A DNA stretch of 10,225 bases from Xanthobacteraceae bacterium. Its GTDB lineage: Bacteria > Pseudomonadota > Alphaproteobacteria > Rhizobiales > Xanthobacteraceae. The notes under the pieces are model-generated. The model did not search any database and was not told the DNA's origin. It worked only from the letters and a program-made list of their open reading frames with translations. The stretch spans positions 1 through 10,225 of the forward strand of contig JASHRR010000393.1 of the NCBI GenBank assembly GCA_030037185.1, given 5' to 3'. The translations under genes were made by a program, and so were the position numbers. This document shows positions 1 through 7,298 of the stretch, piece by piece (within the stretch, counting starts at the first letter, position 1; the number at the start of each line of letters is the position of its first letter).

Positions 1-255
1 CACCAGGACGAGCGGTGTCAGTATTCGTCGCTAAGCCGATCCACCATGGTTTTCGATTTACACCCCCACGGCATCCAAAACGAAAAGGGGCAATACCAAG
101 GCGATCGCTGGGTGGTCTTCCGTATCGGTCAAACGATAATCATGCTGTACCGCATGAGCCACAACAAGAAATCCCCGCACCGGCACTACGGACCACGACT
201 CACCGACGGCGTGGCGCAGCATGCCGATGGTAGACACCCGGCCTTCGGACCGTGA
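1..255 (+). CDS. Possible C-terminal end of an unidentified gene cut by the window edge
   Basis: This frame is open from the first base to a TGA at 253-255, about 84 codons. The first in-window ATG is at 46, but the frame runs on upstream of it, so the true start may lie outside. Third codon positions are mostly G or C, as expected for coding DNA here. The middle part (roughly residues 30-55, with motif DRWVVFRIGQTIIMLYRMSH) looks like plausible folded protein, while the last 20 residues are low in hydrophobics. I do not recognise the family. It could equally be another decayed fragment like those elsewhere in the window. It is convergent with the kinase gene that ends at 344. Confidence 0.25.
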   Translation, partial: HQDERCQYSSLSRSTMVFDLHPHGIQNEKGQYQGDRWVVFRIGQTIIMLYRMSHNKKSPHRHYGPRLTDGVAQHADGRHPAFGP

Positions 256-343
256 CGGAAAGCTGGGGCCACGCGTAGCCGGACTTTATCAGCCACACGC
301 GCGCGAAAGAAGTAGCATTCGCCTACATGAGACACGCTGAGCC

Positions 344-1879
344 TCACGGCTTCACCCCGACGGGAATTTCGATTTTGCAGCATGCGCCATCGGATGGGAA
401 TGTCAGGTCGACGTTACCACCCAGTTCATGTGGGATGAGATCGCGGATAAGGCTTACGCCATAGCCGGATGGGACCGGAGCTGTGATTGCTGGGCCGCCA
501 AGCTCCTGCCACGTGATCGTCAGAATCGCCGCCGCAACGGCGCCGGTGCGCTCCCAGCTCACGGATACTCTGCCGCTCGGATCCGACAGGGCACCGTGCT
601 TGGCGGCATTCGTGACCAACTCGTGAAAGACCAAGGCGACTGCCTGGGTCTGCGTAGAGGTGACCATGACGTCGGGCCCCTTAATCGTAGCATTTGCGTC
701 GGTCGTGTAAGGCGCAAGCTGATGACGGATGAGGTTGGTAAGGCTCACAGCGGACCAGCGGCTTTGGCTCAGGAGCGCGTGCGCGCTCGCCATCGATTGA
801 ATGCGGCCTTCGAGCGCTTTGACGAACTCGTCCGTAGTCCCGCCGCGTCCGCGCGTATGCATGACGAGAGCCCCAACGCGCGCGAGCAAGTTTTTAACGC
901 GGTGGTCGAGCTCGGCGATCAGAAGCCGCTGGCGCGCCGCGGCCTGACGTCGCTCCGCGAACAACGCTGCAAGAATGTATGCGTACAGCGCGACGCCGAG
1001 GATGGCCGCTTGGACGCCAACAATGCGGTCGCCGATCGGCAGGGCGGGATCCCCGAAATGAACAATGCCGAAGGTTGTTGTCCAAACAATCGTGAGTGAA
1101 ACAATGAACGCGGCCGCGGCGGCAAACACCGGCTGGCAACGGGCCGCAAGCCAAAGGATCGGAAACAGAAGCGACACAGGCGCCACCATCTCCCAAGGCT
1201 TCTCTGGCGCCGAAACGATGATGACGGCCATCACCGCTGCCAACGCCACGAGCGCAACGACGCCTTCGATGATCTCGTGGCGCGGCGGCGGTGTCCGCAG
1301 CGCGACGCCCAGGCCGATCACCAGCGGCGCAACAGTGACGATTCCGACGGAGCCGGATACAAACCAATGATGCCAAGTGGCCCAAATCGGCGCTGCCGGG
1401 CTGAGGAGTAACCTGTAAGCCACCGTCGCGCCAACTGCGGAGGCGGCATTTGCAACAACTGCGGCCGCCAGCAGACCCATCACGTTGCGCAGACTGTCGA
1501 GGCTGAAAACAGAGCCGAAATAGCGTTCAATCAGCCACGCAGCCAATATAGTTTCCCCGACGTTGCATAATGCGAAAACAGTCGAAATCCAGATGCTTCG
1601 ATGGCCCATCAGAGTGGCAATTATCATCGCAGCCACCATGGCGCCGGCGACCGGCAATCGCGCACTACGGCCGAGCACAATTACGACGCCGGACGACACT
1701 CCCCCGGCAATCCAGAACATTGCAAGGCCATCAGATCTCGCGGTAAGCGCAAAGCTCAGCTGCGCAGCAAGGAAATATACGATGCCAACCGCAATGGCGA
1801 GCCCAATCGCACCAATCCAACGAACCCTTGGATCAATGCGGATTCCCGCGCGAACCTCCCGGGTCAGAGTTTGCAGCAT
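344..1879 (-). CDS. MASE1-domain sensor histidine kinase, HWE/HisKA_2 type
   Basis: This is a 511-residue membrane sensor kinase. Residues about 20-310 are a run of hydrophobic segments matching the MASE1 integral-membrane sensor domain. The cytoplasmic kinase follows directly: the phospho-acceptor box ELDHRVKN puts the histidine at 326, the N-box HELVTNAAKHGALS starts at 419 with Asn424, and the W-x-E signature WQE is at 457-459 before GGP and the glycine loop SGYG (471-474). The His419 plus W-x-E pattern is what names the HWE family. In known members, sensing through the membrane domain drives autophosphorylation and transfer to a response regulator. No response regulator lies in the window, so this is an orphan kinase and its signal is unknown. 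The start is supported by a G-rich stretch five bases before the ATG. All catalytic motifs are present, so the gene looks functional. Confidence 0.93.
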   Translation of the reverse strand: MLQTLTREVRAGIRIDPRVRWIGAIGLAIAVGIVYFLAAQLSFALTARSDGLAMFWIAGGVSSGVVIVLGRSARLPVAGAMVAAMIIATLMGHRSIWISTVFALCNVGETILAAWLIERYFGSVFSLDSLRNVMGLLAAAVVANAASAVGATVAYRLLLSPAAPIWATWHHWFVSGSVGIVTVAPLVIGLGVALRTPPPRHEIIEGVVALVALAAVMAVIIVSAPEKPWEMVAPVSLLFPILWLAARCQPVFAAAAAFIVSLTIVWTTTFGIVHFGDPALPIGDRIVGVQAAILGVALYAYILAALFAERRQAAARQRLLIAELDHRVKNLLARVGALVMHTRGRGGTTDEFVKALEGRIQSMASAHALLSQSRWSAVSLTNLIRHQLAPYTTDANATIKGPDVMVTSTQTQAVALVFHELVTNAAKHGALSDPSGRVSVSWERTGAVAAAILTITWQELGGPAITAPVPSGYGVSLIRDLIPHELGGNVDLTFPSDGACCKIEIPVGVKP

Positions 1880-1919
1880 ATAGCCCCCCGCGCGTAGCTA
1901 AATCCAGCGAACCATATAC

Positions 1920-1932
1920 ATCATAATATGAT
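1920..1932. promoter_or_regulatory. Perfect 6-1-6 AT-rich palindrome upstream of the kinase gene
   Basis: ATCATA and TATGAT flank a single central A, about 40 bases upstream of the kinase start codon. The sequence is AT-rich in an otherwise GC-rich region. On the kinase strand it overlaps a TATTAT that could serve as a -10 element, although I see no good -35 element. It could be an operator, but a chance palindrome of this size cannot be excluded. Confidence 0.3.
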
Positions 1933-2077
1933 TGATCACAGCCCGTAAATCCAGGGACGTGTGCCCGGATAGGGATCGTGCACGCTCATCGACGAGATTC
2001 GAAAAGCGCGCAGACATCGATGTGCAGCAGGAACGCATCGAACTTGGCGTCCATCAACGCCGTGTGGCACATTAAGG

Positions 2078-2107
2078 GTCTCTTTTGTCTTGGCGGATTA
2101 AAGAGAC
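2078..2107. repeat. Inverted repeat, 8-bp arms
   Basis: GTCTCTTT (2078-2085) and AAAGAGAC (2100-2107) are exact reverse complements around a 14-base loop. It lies just past the decayed recombinase on the minus strand. No clear T-run follows, so it is not a convincing intrinsic terminator. Confidence 0.45.
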
Positions 2108-2115
2108 AGTCTACC

Positions 2116-2153
2116 CTCCCTCGGGGATCGGCCAATCACGATTGCCGAGGGAG
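2116..2153. repeat. Inverted repeat, 9-bp arms
   Basis: CTCCCTCGG (2116-2124) and CCGAGGGAG (2145-2153) are exact reverse complements. Further pairing inside the loop (ATCG with CGAT) would lengthen the hairpin. It lies only nine bases from the previous hairpin, and the two together mark the 3' side of the decayed recombinase. It may be a transcription stop or a relic of a mobile element boundary. Confidence 0.45.
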
Positions 2154-2249
2154 ACTCCCGCAATTCCCTCATCCAATCCGATTGAATATTGTCAACTCGC
2201 CCTTCAGAACAGGGCGCAGGGACATCATCGGCCCCTCCTTCATTGGCTG

Positions 2250-2745
2250 GCTTCCAACAGGCGCTTACCCGACCAATGCCAAGCGTCTTTGCTATCTCAG
2301 CGGCCCCTATGGCCTTAACCTTCATCGCGCGCACCTTGGCCACATCGATCGACGCGCCTCTTGTACACGCCTTCCACCTTTGCTCTCGCAATGCCCTCAA
2401 GCTGATGTTCGCGACGTAGGTTTCTCGGACTTCTGCGAACATACCAAGCATATCGAGGAAACATTTGCCCGCTGCGGTGCTCGTATCGATCGGTTGTTCG
2501 GTGGCCTTGAGGGATGCGCCGCGCGCCTTCACCGTGCGCACGATGTCTTGCAAGTCGCCGATGCTGCGGGCAAGACGATCAATCCGCGTCACCATCAGCA
2601 CGTCACCCTTGCGCAGGAAGTCGAGCACGGTTCGCAATTCCTCCCGCCCAGCCGGCGGGCAGGCCGCAAGCCGTGTCGGAAAGCGCCGCCTGCTGTCGCG
2701 GGCGGGCGCGCCTCGGCATCCTGCTCGATCGCGGGTCGGGCGCAC
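2250..2745 (-). pseudogene. Decayed serine recombinase (resolvase/invertase family)
   Basis: The reading frame is superficially open, but the protein is clearly a damaged resolvase. The core segment GDVLMVTRIDRLARSIGDLQ, then TEQPIDTSTAAGK and DMLGMFAE, is typical of the catalytic domain of small serine recombinases. The DNA-binding end keeps SIDVAKVRAMK and GAAEIAKTLGIGR, the usual C-terminal helix-turn-helix. Between them, around 2370-2430, the frame slips: reading one base over gives LRREHQLEGIARAKVEGVYK, the normal linker helix, so two compensating frameshifts scramble about 25 residues. The N-terminal strand with the catalytic serine (normally Y-x-R-V-S) is not recognisable before residue 40. 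The end after IGR is also degenerate. In life this family cuts and rejoins DNA at paired sites; this copy should be inactive. Confidence 0.75.
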
Positions 2746-2790
2746 CTTCGAAGCAGGCCGAGACGCCGTCTCCAGGGCGCCTATAGCTTT

Positions 2791-3179
2791 TCAGGCCGAT
2801 TCGACCGGGTGAAAAGCGCCTCCACGGCCGCGAGCTGGGCCCGTGCATCCGCATCACCCTCTTCGGCGTTGGCTTGGACATTAGTGCCCAAATGCGCCTC
2901 TCGTCCGAGATGCCCGACTCAGGCTGGGCAGCTTCGAGTTCGGCGTCCTTGCACGAACCAGTTCGAGCAGCATGACCATAAGCGATTGCAACCTCAGATC
3001 CTCAAAACCGTAGTCGACGACCGGCCTGCGTGGGTACAGAGCAGATATACAGATATATAACTAAGACCTTGATATTGTTTAGTTGCTGGCCGATGAGGTT
3101 TCTGGCGTGAGGTCGATCAGCCGTCTCCTCGCCGGCAAGCTTGGCCTCAAGCTGGCGCAGCTCGGGGAGCGCTAAATCG
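2791..3179. other. Stretch without a recognisable gene
   Basis: About 390 bases lie between the decayed recombinase and the decayed DNA ligase. On the minus strand, short fragments look protein-like (for example ELRQLEAKLAGEE near 3100-3160 and DAELEAAQPESGISDERR near 2900-2970), but none has a start, stop and length that make a gene, and I cannot assign them. They may be further relic coding sequence. AT-rich sequence at 3040-3080 (ATATACAGATATATAACTAA) stands out locally. Confidence 0.4.
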
Positions 3180-3725
3180 CCGCTGCACCGCGATGCTGGC
3201 GGGATTGCGCCAGACGCGGCACAGGCCAGACAGGTAGGCGCCGCCCGACCTTCTTCGACACGATGCCCTCGGCCCAAGCCGGCACGCATGCGCAAAAACG
3301 GTCGGCCCATCCTCGGCGATGTGTTCGTTCCGCAGGATGCCGGCCTTGGGATCGCGCAGCAGTCGCGCCAGCGCCGCTTTGCGGTGAAGGAGCGGAAGAT
3401 TGCGCAGATCATCGCCATCATGCTCGATAAGGTCGAAGCGTAGAGGATCGCGGTTCGAGCGGCCTCACAACGGGACAACTCTTCGAACCATGACAAGCCG
3501 TCAGGCCCGAGTAGAATCGCCTCGCTTTCAATCGTGAAACTCTTGGCCTTGATCAGCTCGGCGGCAGCCGGGATCGCCGCCAGTCGCGCGGTCCAGTCAT
3601 ATGCATGCGGCTGTAAAGCCGCACTGTGGGGGCCGTCGCGGCGCACGATAATTCGCTAGCCGTCAGACGGGCTTGGGCCGGGGACACCGCTCGGCTTCGG
3701 GCTGTCGATGTTTTCGGCCGATCCT
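3180..3725 (-). pseudogene. Decayed ATP-dependent DNA ligase (LigD-like, NHEJ type)
   Basis: Segments in all three minus frames line up in order with the nucleotidyltransferase domain of small bacterial ATP-dependent ligases. They are DG(stop)RIIVRRDG at about 3630-3670, VRLYSR, HAYDWTARLAAIPAAAEL, SFTIESEAILLGPDGLS, FDLIEHDGDDLRNLP, RKAALARLLRD, NEHIAEDGPTVFAHACRLG, EGIVSKKVG and finally NPASIAVQRR near 3185. A TAG sits where DGYR normally has tyrosine, the stretch that should carry the catalytic lysine is missing or damaged, and one-base slips occur near 3612, 3441 and 3280-3320. Intact relatives seal double-strand breaks with Ku. No ku gene is visible nearby. The gene is non-functional; the family call is firm because so many motifs recur in order. 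Confidence 0.78.
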
Positions 3726-3861
3726 GGCCTTAACCGATGACGTTGACGGCTTTTTGCCCGGCGTGCCGCTAGGTTGCTTGGGAATCGGGGTGAAATCCAT
3801 CATGACCACGTCGAGGATCCCTTCCGGGCGGCAGCAATCGTGCTATCCTGCGGTTGTCTGA

Positions 3862-3884
3862 TCCGAAAGTGGGCACTTTTCGGA
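3862..3884. repeat. Short intergenic palindrome
   Basis: TCCGAAAGTG and CACTTTTCGGA pair as a 10-bp stem with one bulged A and a two-base GG loop. Palindromes with TCCGAAAAGTG-type arms occur scattered between genes in alphaproteobacterial genomes, as I recall. The surrounding stretch (3726-3968) shows no convincing gene. A 46-codon minus-strand frame at 3663-3803 overlaps the ligase relic and is probably not real. Confidence 0.5.
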
Positions 3885-3968
3885 ACCATGCGCCGCGGCG
3901 GGATCAACTCCAATCCATCCGCAGCTGCTTACGGGACGACCATATCTCTCTCTCGGGAATGGCCGCGG

Positions 3969-3994
3969 CCTCCCGATGAAGGCCAATCGGGAGG
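3969..3994 (+). promoter_or_regulatory. Hairpin that buries the ribosome binding site of the next gene
   Basis: CCTCCCGAT (3969-3977) and ATCGGGAGG (3986-3994) are exact reverse complements with an 8-base loop. The right arm contains the Shine-Dalgarno GGGAGG, six bases before the ATG at 4001. In the mRNA the stem would cover the ribosome binding site, so translation could depend on opening it by temperature, a factor, a small RNA or an upstream ribosome. The pairing is seen directly; the regulatory role is inference. Confidence 0.55.
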
Positions 3995-4000
3995 ATAACT

Positions 4001-4852
4001 ATGCTAGATCGAATCGCTTTTGTCGCCTTTTCGCTCGCGCTCGGTGCCACCGTTACAGCTGCGCAGGCGTGGGATGATACGAAGTACCCCGACCTGAAGG
4101 GCCAATGGGTCAGAGGATACCAGGGCGGTTCCCGGTTTGACCCTTCGAAGGGGATAGGCCCGCGCCAGGAAGCGCCGCTCACGCCGGAATATCAGGCCAT
4201 CTATAAGGTCCAGCTTGAGGAGCAAGCCAAGGGCAAACAGGGCATCGATCCGACCATTCGCTGCATTTCGCCCGGCATGCCGCGCGTGATGCACGCATAT
4301 TCCCCGATGCAAATCGTCGTGACGCCAGAGATGACCCATATCCTGATCGAACACATCCATGACAATCGCCGCATCTATACGGACGGACGCGATTGGCCCG
4401 CGGACATGTATGACGATCCGCAGTTCGCCGGTTATTCCATAGGCAAATGGGTCGATGACGACGGCGACGGCCGCTATGACACACTCCTCGTCGAAACCCG
4501 CGGTCTGAAAAACCCCCGCACCTACGACGCCACCGGGATTCCGTTTCACGAAGATGGTCGAACAATCATCAAGGAAAAGATTTATCTCGACAAGAAGGAC
4601 CCGAACACGTTGTACGACGAAATGACGGTATTCGACAATGCGTTGACGCGTCCCTGGACGGCGCTCAAGTACTACCATCGCGTTGCCAGCAAACGACCGA
4701 TCTGGTGGCGCGAGGACATTTGTGCTGAAAACAACGTCCACGTCATGATCGAAAACGAGGACTTTTTCTTGAGTGCGGACGGCCACCTGATGCCGGCGCG
4801 AAAGGATCAGGCGCCACCGGACCTGCGCTATTTCAAGCAAACGACAAAGTAG
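4001..4852 (+). CDS. Exported protein of unknown function
   Basis: This is a 283-residue protein with a clear Sec signal peptide: a short basic start, a hydrophobic core (residues 5-20) and an A-Q-A site at 21-23, so it is probably periplasmic. The mature part is acidic and rich in aromatics. A conserved-looking central block, GYSIGKW followed by a D-x-D-x-D-G loop at 152-157 and LLVETRG, resembles a family of secreted proteins common in Bradyrhizobium and sphingomonads, where GxSIGxW is followed by strands ending in TRPW (here 217-220). Two cysteines in the mature protein (88 and 241) could form a disulfide. The D-x-D-x-D-G loop suggests calcium binding. No enzymatic motif is recognised. GGGAGG sits six bases before the ATG, and the start is unambiguous. 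The gene stands alone, with relics on both sides, and appears intact. Confidence 0.85.
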   Translation: MLDRIAFVAFSLALGATVTAAQAWDDTKYPDLKGQWVRGYQGGSRFDPSKGIGPRQEAPLTPEYQAIYKVQLEEQAKGKQGIDPTIRCISPGMPRVMHAYSPMQIVVTPEMTHILIEHIHDNRRIYTDGRDWPADMYDDPQFAGYSIGKWVDDDGDGRYDTLLVETRGLKNPRTYDATGIPFHEDGRTIIKEKIYLDKKDPNTLYDEMTVFDNALTRPWTALKYYHRVASKRPIWWREDICAENNVHVMIENEDFFLSADGHLMPARKDQAPPDLRYFKQTTK

Positions 4853-4879
4853 CCGCGGCAGGTCGATCAGACTGAGCAC

Positions 4880-5246
4880 CATGTTGATGGTTCGGTCTGG
4901 TTTGGTGGCGAGTCGCCACAAAATAGAAATCTCTGCGCCGCGGCAGCGAGCCATAGGTGAATTGTTGCTGGCGATTGTGGGTCGCCTGCAGAACGTCGTC
5001 ACGCCGCAGGTCGTCAAACAACCGCCGCACCTCGCGCCCGGGCACCTTCAATTCCGCCACAAAGGCCTGGGCGATGGACTGTTGATACCGTTGTCACCGT
5101 CCTGCGCAAGTTCACCGTCTTTCGCGGAATAGGCTATCAGCATTCCAGGCGCCGATTCGGGTGGCGGGGCCAGTCCTCGATCAGTGCGTGCGCAGGACGC
5201 CATGGTACGCTTCACGCGCTCCTTGAACGGATTGATACGGATACAA
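4880..5246 (-). pseudogene. C-terminal remnant of a caspase-like (peptidase C14) protein
   Basis: Reading leftward from 5246, the minus strand gives CIRINPFKERVKRTMAS, then RGLAPPPESAPGMLIAYSAKDGE, an insert-like DGDNGINSP, AQAFVAELKVPGREVRRLFD and QQQFTYGSLPRRRDFYF. This order matches the second half of the bacterial caspase-like domain, in which the catalytic cysteine lies in a D-A-C-R-x-N-P-F motif; here the Asp-Ala are lost and only C-x-R-x-NPF remains. A one-base deletion at about 5073-5076 breaks the frame between INSP and AQAFV. The N-terminal half, with the catalytic histidine, is absent, replaced by transposase sequence. Intact members are cysteine peptidases, often of unknown role in rhizobia. 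The exact downstream end is uncertain. Confidence 0.72.
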
Positions 5247-5896
5247 AAAAGAAAGAGCTGGTGGGCAACTTTCGCAATGCCGGCAGTGACTGGCGGCCGA
5301 TGGGCAATCCGTTGCGCGTGAACATACACGACTTTCCCGACGAAGAACTCGGCAAGGTGGCCCCTTATGGTGTGTACGACATCGCGGCAAACACAGGATG
5401 GGTCAGCCTCGGCATCACGCACGATACGGCGACGTTCGCAGTGGCAAGTATCCGCACTTGGCTCAAGAAGGTCGGCCGCGCCCGCTACCCGAAAGCACGG
5501 CAAATTACAATCACGGCAGACTGCGGCGGCTCGAACGGTTCACGTGTGAGACTCTGGAAGGTTGAGCTTCAAAAACTCGCCGACGAAACCGGTCTCACCA
5601 TCAAGGTCCGACATTACCCGCCGGGAACTTCGAAATGGAACAAGATCGAGCATCGCATGTTCTGCTACATCACGCAGAACTGGCGCGGTCGGCCGCTCAC
5701 GGACCATGCTACGATCATCGACCTGATCGCCTCGACGACGACCACGACCGGCCTCAAAGTGAAGGCCGTGCTCGACACCACCACCTATGAGAAAGGCATC
5801 AAGATCACTGATGCCGAGATGAAACGCCTCAACATCCAGGGCGAAGCGTTCCATCCGGAATGGAACTACAGCGTCAAACCGAGATCGAAATCGTAG
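5237..5896 (+). pseudogene. 5'-truncated ISAzo13-family transposase
   Basis: The frame encodes the catalytic core of an ISAzo13-family transposase: DTKKKELVGNFRNAG, HDFPDEELGKVAPYGVYDIA, GWVSLGITHDTATFAV, ITADCGGSNGSRVRLW, RHYPPGTSKWNKIEHRMF and TTTTTGLKVKAVLD. The likely DDE residues are all present: the Asp of DTKKK, the Asp of TADCGG and the Glu of NKIEH. The first GTG in frame is at 5261, after the DTKKK motif, so no good start remains. Some 150-200 N-terminal residues that normally carry the DNA-binding part are gone. The left side is fused to the caspase-like remnant. The right end of the element may lie in 5900-5935, but I could not confirm an inverted repeat because the left end is missing. 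It is therefore probably immobile. Confidence 0.85.
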
Positions 5897-5997
5897 CACT
5901 TACCGTTGAGCTTGTCCTTACGGACGACCAAACCGCATTGCGTCGGCCCTGTTAGCGCGACGACAATCCCGAAAAAAGTGCAATCGACTGCCCGCGT

Positions 5998-6492
5998 TTA
6001 TTGGCGCTCGAGTTGGATCGTGTAGTCGTACCACTCGATAATCTTTCCCTCTTTCAGGAAGAACACACCCACGCCATGCCATGACTTTAGCGGGCCGCCG
6101 TCGAAATGATCGATCCTCTCGTTGAAGACCATCGGACCCTTAGCGAATGTCTCACGCACTTCAAACTGTTGCACCCAATCGAGAAATCCCATGATCCATT
6201 GTCGGACTGCTTCTCTGCCCTTGATCGGCTCCTGGGCTTCGGAGACACGGTAAGCCGCATTATCGGCGAAGAACGACATCACCCTCTCCAGATCATGGCT
6301 CGGCCACGCGGCACAGAAATCGTTAACGACCCGAACGTTGGCCTTCTCAACGTCAGTCCACTCAGAGGCATAAGCGCGGGTGGAAATGGCCAGAGCGGCC
6401 GTGATTCCCGCCGCTCCCGTCAATGCCGTTCGCCGACTAAGGGGAGTGGCCGTTGGCCCGCCGTTAGATGCTGCGATACTTGTCGTTTTCAT
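5998..6492 (-). CDS. Tat-exported NTF2-fold protein, limonene-1,2-epoxide hydrolase-like
   Basis: This is a 164-residue protein. A twin-arginine signal (SRRTAL at residues 19-24, hydrophobic core to about 38, A-Y-A cleavage site at 40-42) predicts folded export to the periplasm. The mature part, about 120 residues, has the SnoaL/NTF2-like pattern: VNDFCAAW, FADNAAYRVS, IKGREAVRQWI, VFNERIDHF, GVGVFFLKEGKIIEWYDY. Aligned by eye with limonene-1,2-epoxide hydrolases, the Asp-Arg-Asp catalytic set appears kept (Arg126, Asp128, Asp156) and the tyrosine at 81 is present, while the helper asparagine two residues on is valine. Epoxide hydrolysis is thus possible but unproven. The start follows an AAGGGTG ribosome binding site. 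The 212-base gap upstream (6493-6704) has no recognised gene. Confidence 0.85.
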   Translation of the reverse strand: MKTTSIAASNGGPTATPLSRRTALTGAAGITAALAISTRAYASEWTDVEKANVRVVNDFCAAWPSHDLERVMSFFADNAAYRVSEAQEPIKGREAVRQWIMGFLDWVQQFEVRETFAKGPMVFNERIDHFDGGPLKSWHGVGVFFLKEGKIIEWYDYTIQLERQ

Positions 6493-6704
6493 GGTTCATC
6501 ACCCTTTCGGTTCCCGAATACCCCGGATATCTTCGGCGCAAACCTGTTTCACTGATACCGCGCCACACGTCGTGGGCCACGGGGTCGTAAACCCCTGGAT
6601 GGATGCCGCGAGCCGTGCCAAACCACTCCTCAAGAGAATGAACGTGGTTCGCGATCACTTGGAGGTCCTGCCGGCAACACCAAACGCTTCTTTATCGCTC
6701 CCCT

Positions 6705-7298
6705 CTAGGCAAAACGCCCTGCTTCATCGAACGCCAGCCTCGGGTTGCGTGGGAAGAGGTTTTCATCCGATCCGTATCCGATAGAGCATATGAAGTTGGA
6801 TTTAATCCGTGTATTGGCGAAGAATTCGGAATCCACCCCTTCGTTGCTGAAGCCGGACATCGGGCCGCAGTCCAGTCCGAGTGCGCGCGCCGCCATAATC
6901 AGATAGGCGCCCTGAAGGCTGCTGTTTCGAAAAGCAGTGGTTTGCGCAACCAGAGGATCGGAAAAAAAAGCCTGCATGTCCTTGCCGCGCGCGGGAAATA
7001 GCTTCGGCATCTGTTCGGCGAAGTCCAGATCATAGCCGACGATAACGGTGACGGGCGCAGCCAAAATTTTTGGCGCATTCGTGGGCGCCGCAAAGGCTGC
7101 AAGCCTGCGTTTGCCCTCCGGGCTCCTGACCCAGACAAAACGCGCCGGGCAGGAATTTGCCGAGGTGGGCCCGAATTTCATCAGATCATACAGCTCACGA
7201 AGCTGCAGTTCGGTCACCGGCCGCTCGGTCCACCCATTACGCGTGCGGGCTGCACGGAACAATCGATCGATGACCTGATCGTCGAGTTTGTCGGTCAT
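6705..7298 (-). CDS. RutE-like nitroreductase-family flavoprotein (malonic semialdehyde reductase family)
   Basis: Starting at the ATG at 7298, which follows GGGAG at good spacing, the product is 197 residues, the length of E. coli RutE (196). A longer frame from 7355 adds 19 residues without a good ribosome site. Family motifs are strong: ARTRNGW (17-23), LMKFGPTSANSCPARFVWVR (39-58), SPEGKRRL, TTAFRNSSLQGAYLIMAARA (120-139), LGLDCGPMSGF (140-150) and KSNFICSIGYG. RutE reduces malonic semialdehyde to 3-hydroxypropionate with NAD(P)H and FMN in pyrimidine degradation. No other rut gene is in the window, so the substrate here may be different, for example a nitro compound or another aldehyde. 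It probably acts in the cytoplasm as a homodimer with FMN. It lies downstream of the LysR gene on the same strand. Confidence 0.9.
   Translation of the reverse strand: MTDKLDDQVIDRLFRAARTRNGWTERPVTELQLRELYDLMKFGPTSANSCPARFVWVRSPEGKRRLAAFAAPTNAPKILAAPVTVIVGYDLDFAEQMPKLFPARGKDMQAFFSDPLVAQTTAFRNSSLQGAYLIMAARALGLDCGPMSGFSNEGVDSEFFANTRIKSNFICSIGYGSDENLFPRNPRLAFDEAGRFA

Noticed and set aside
1978..3060. A 360-codon plus-strand open frame
   Set aside because: It runs antisense to the recombinase relic and over non-coding sequence; composition is arginine, serine and alanine rich with no motif, and it has no ribosome site.
3663..3803. A 46-codon minus-strand frame with a basic product
   Set aside because: Its 3' half overlaps, in another frame, the PKPSGVPGPS segment that looks like the start of the decayed ligase, and no ribosome site of note precedes it.
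4004..5017. A 337-codon minus-strand open frame
   Set aside because: It is the antisense shadow of the exported protein gene at 4001, which has a signal peptide, ribosome site and family-like motifs.
5048..5503. A 151-codon minus-strand frame as a whole gene
   Set aside because: Only its last part, from about 5246 down, is real caspase-like sequence; the beginning is antisense to the transposase core.
5237..5935. An intact, mobile insertion sequence
   Set aside because: The transposase lacks its N-terminal part and the left end of the element; no pair of terminal inverted repeats could be found.
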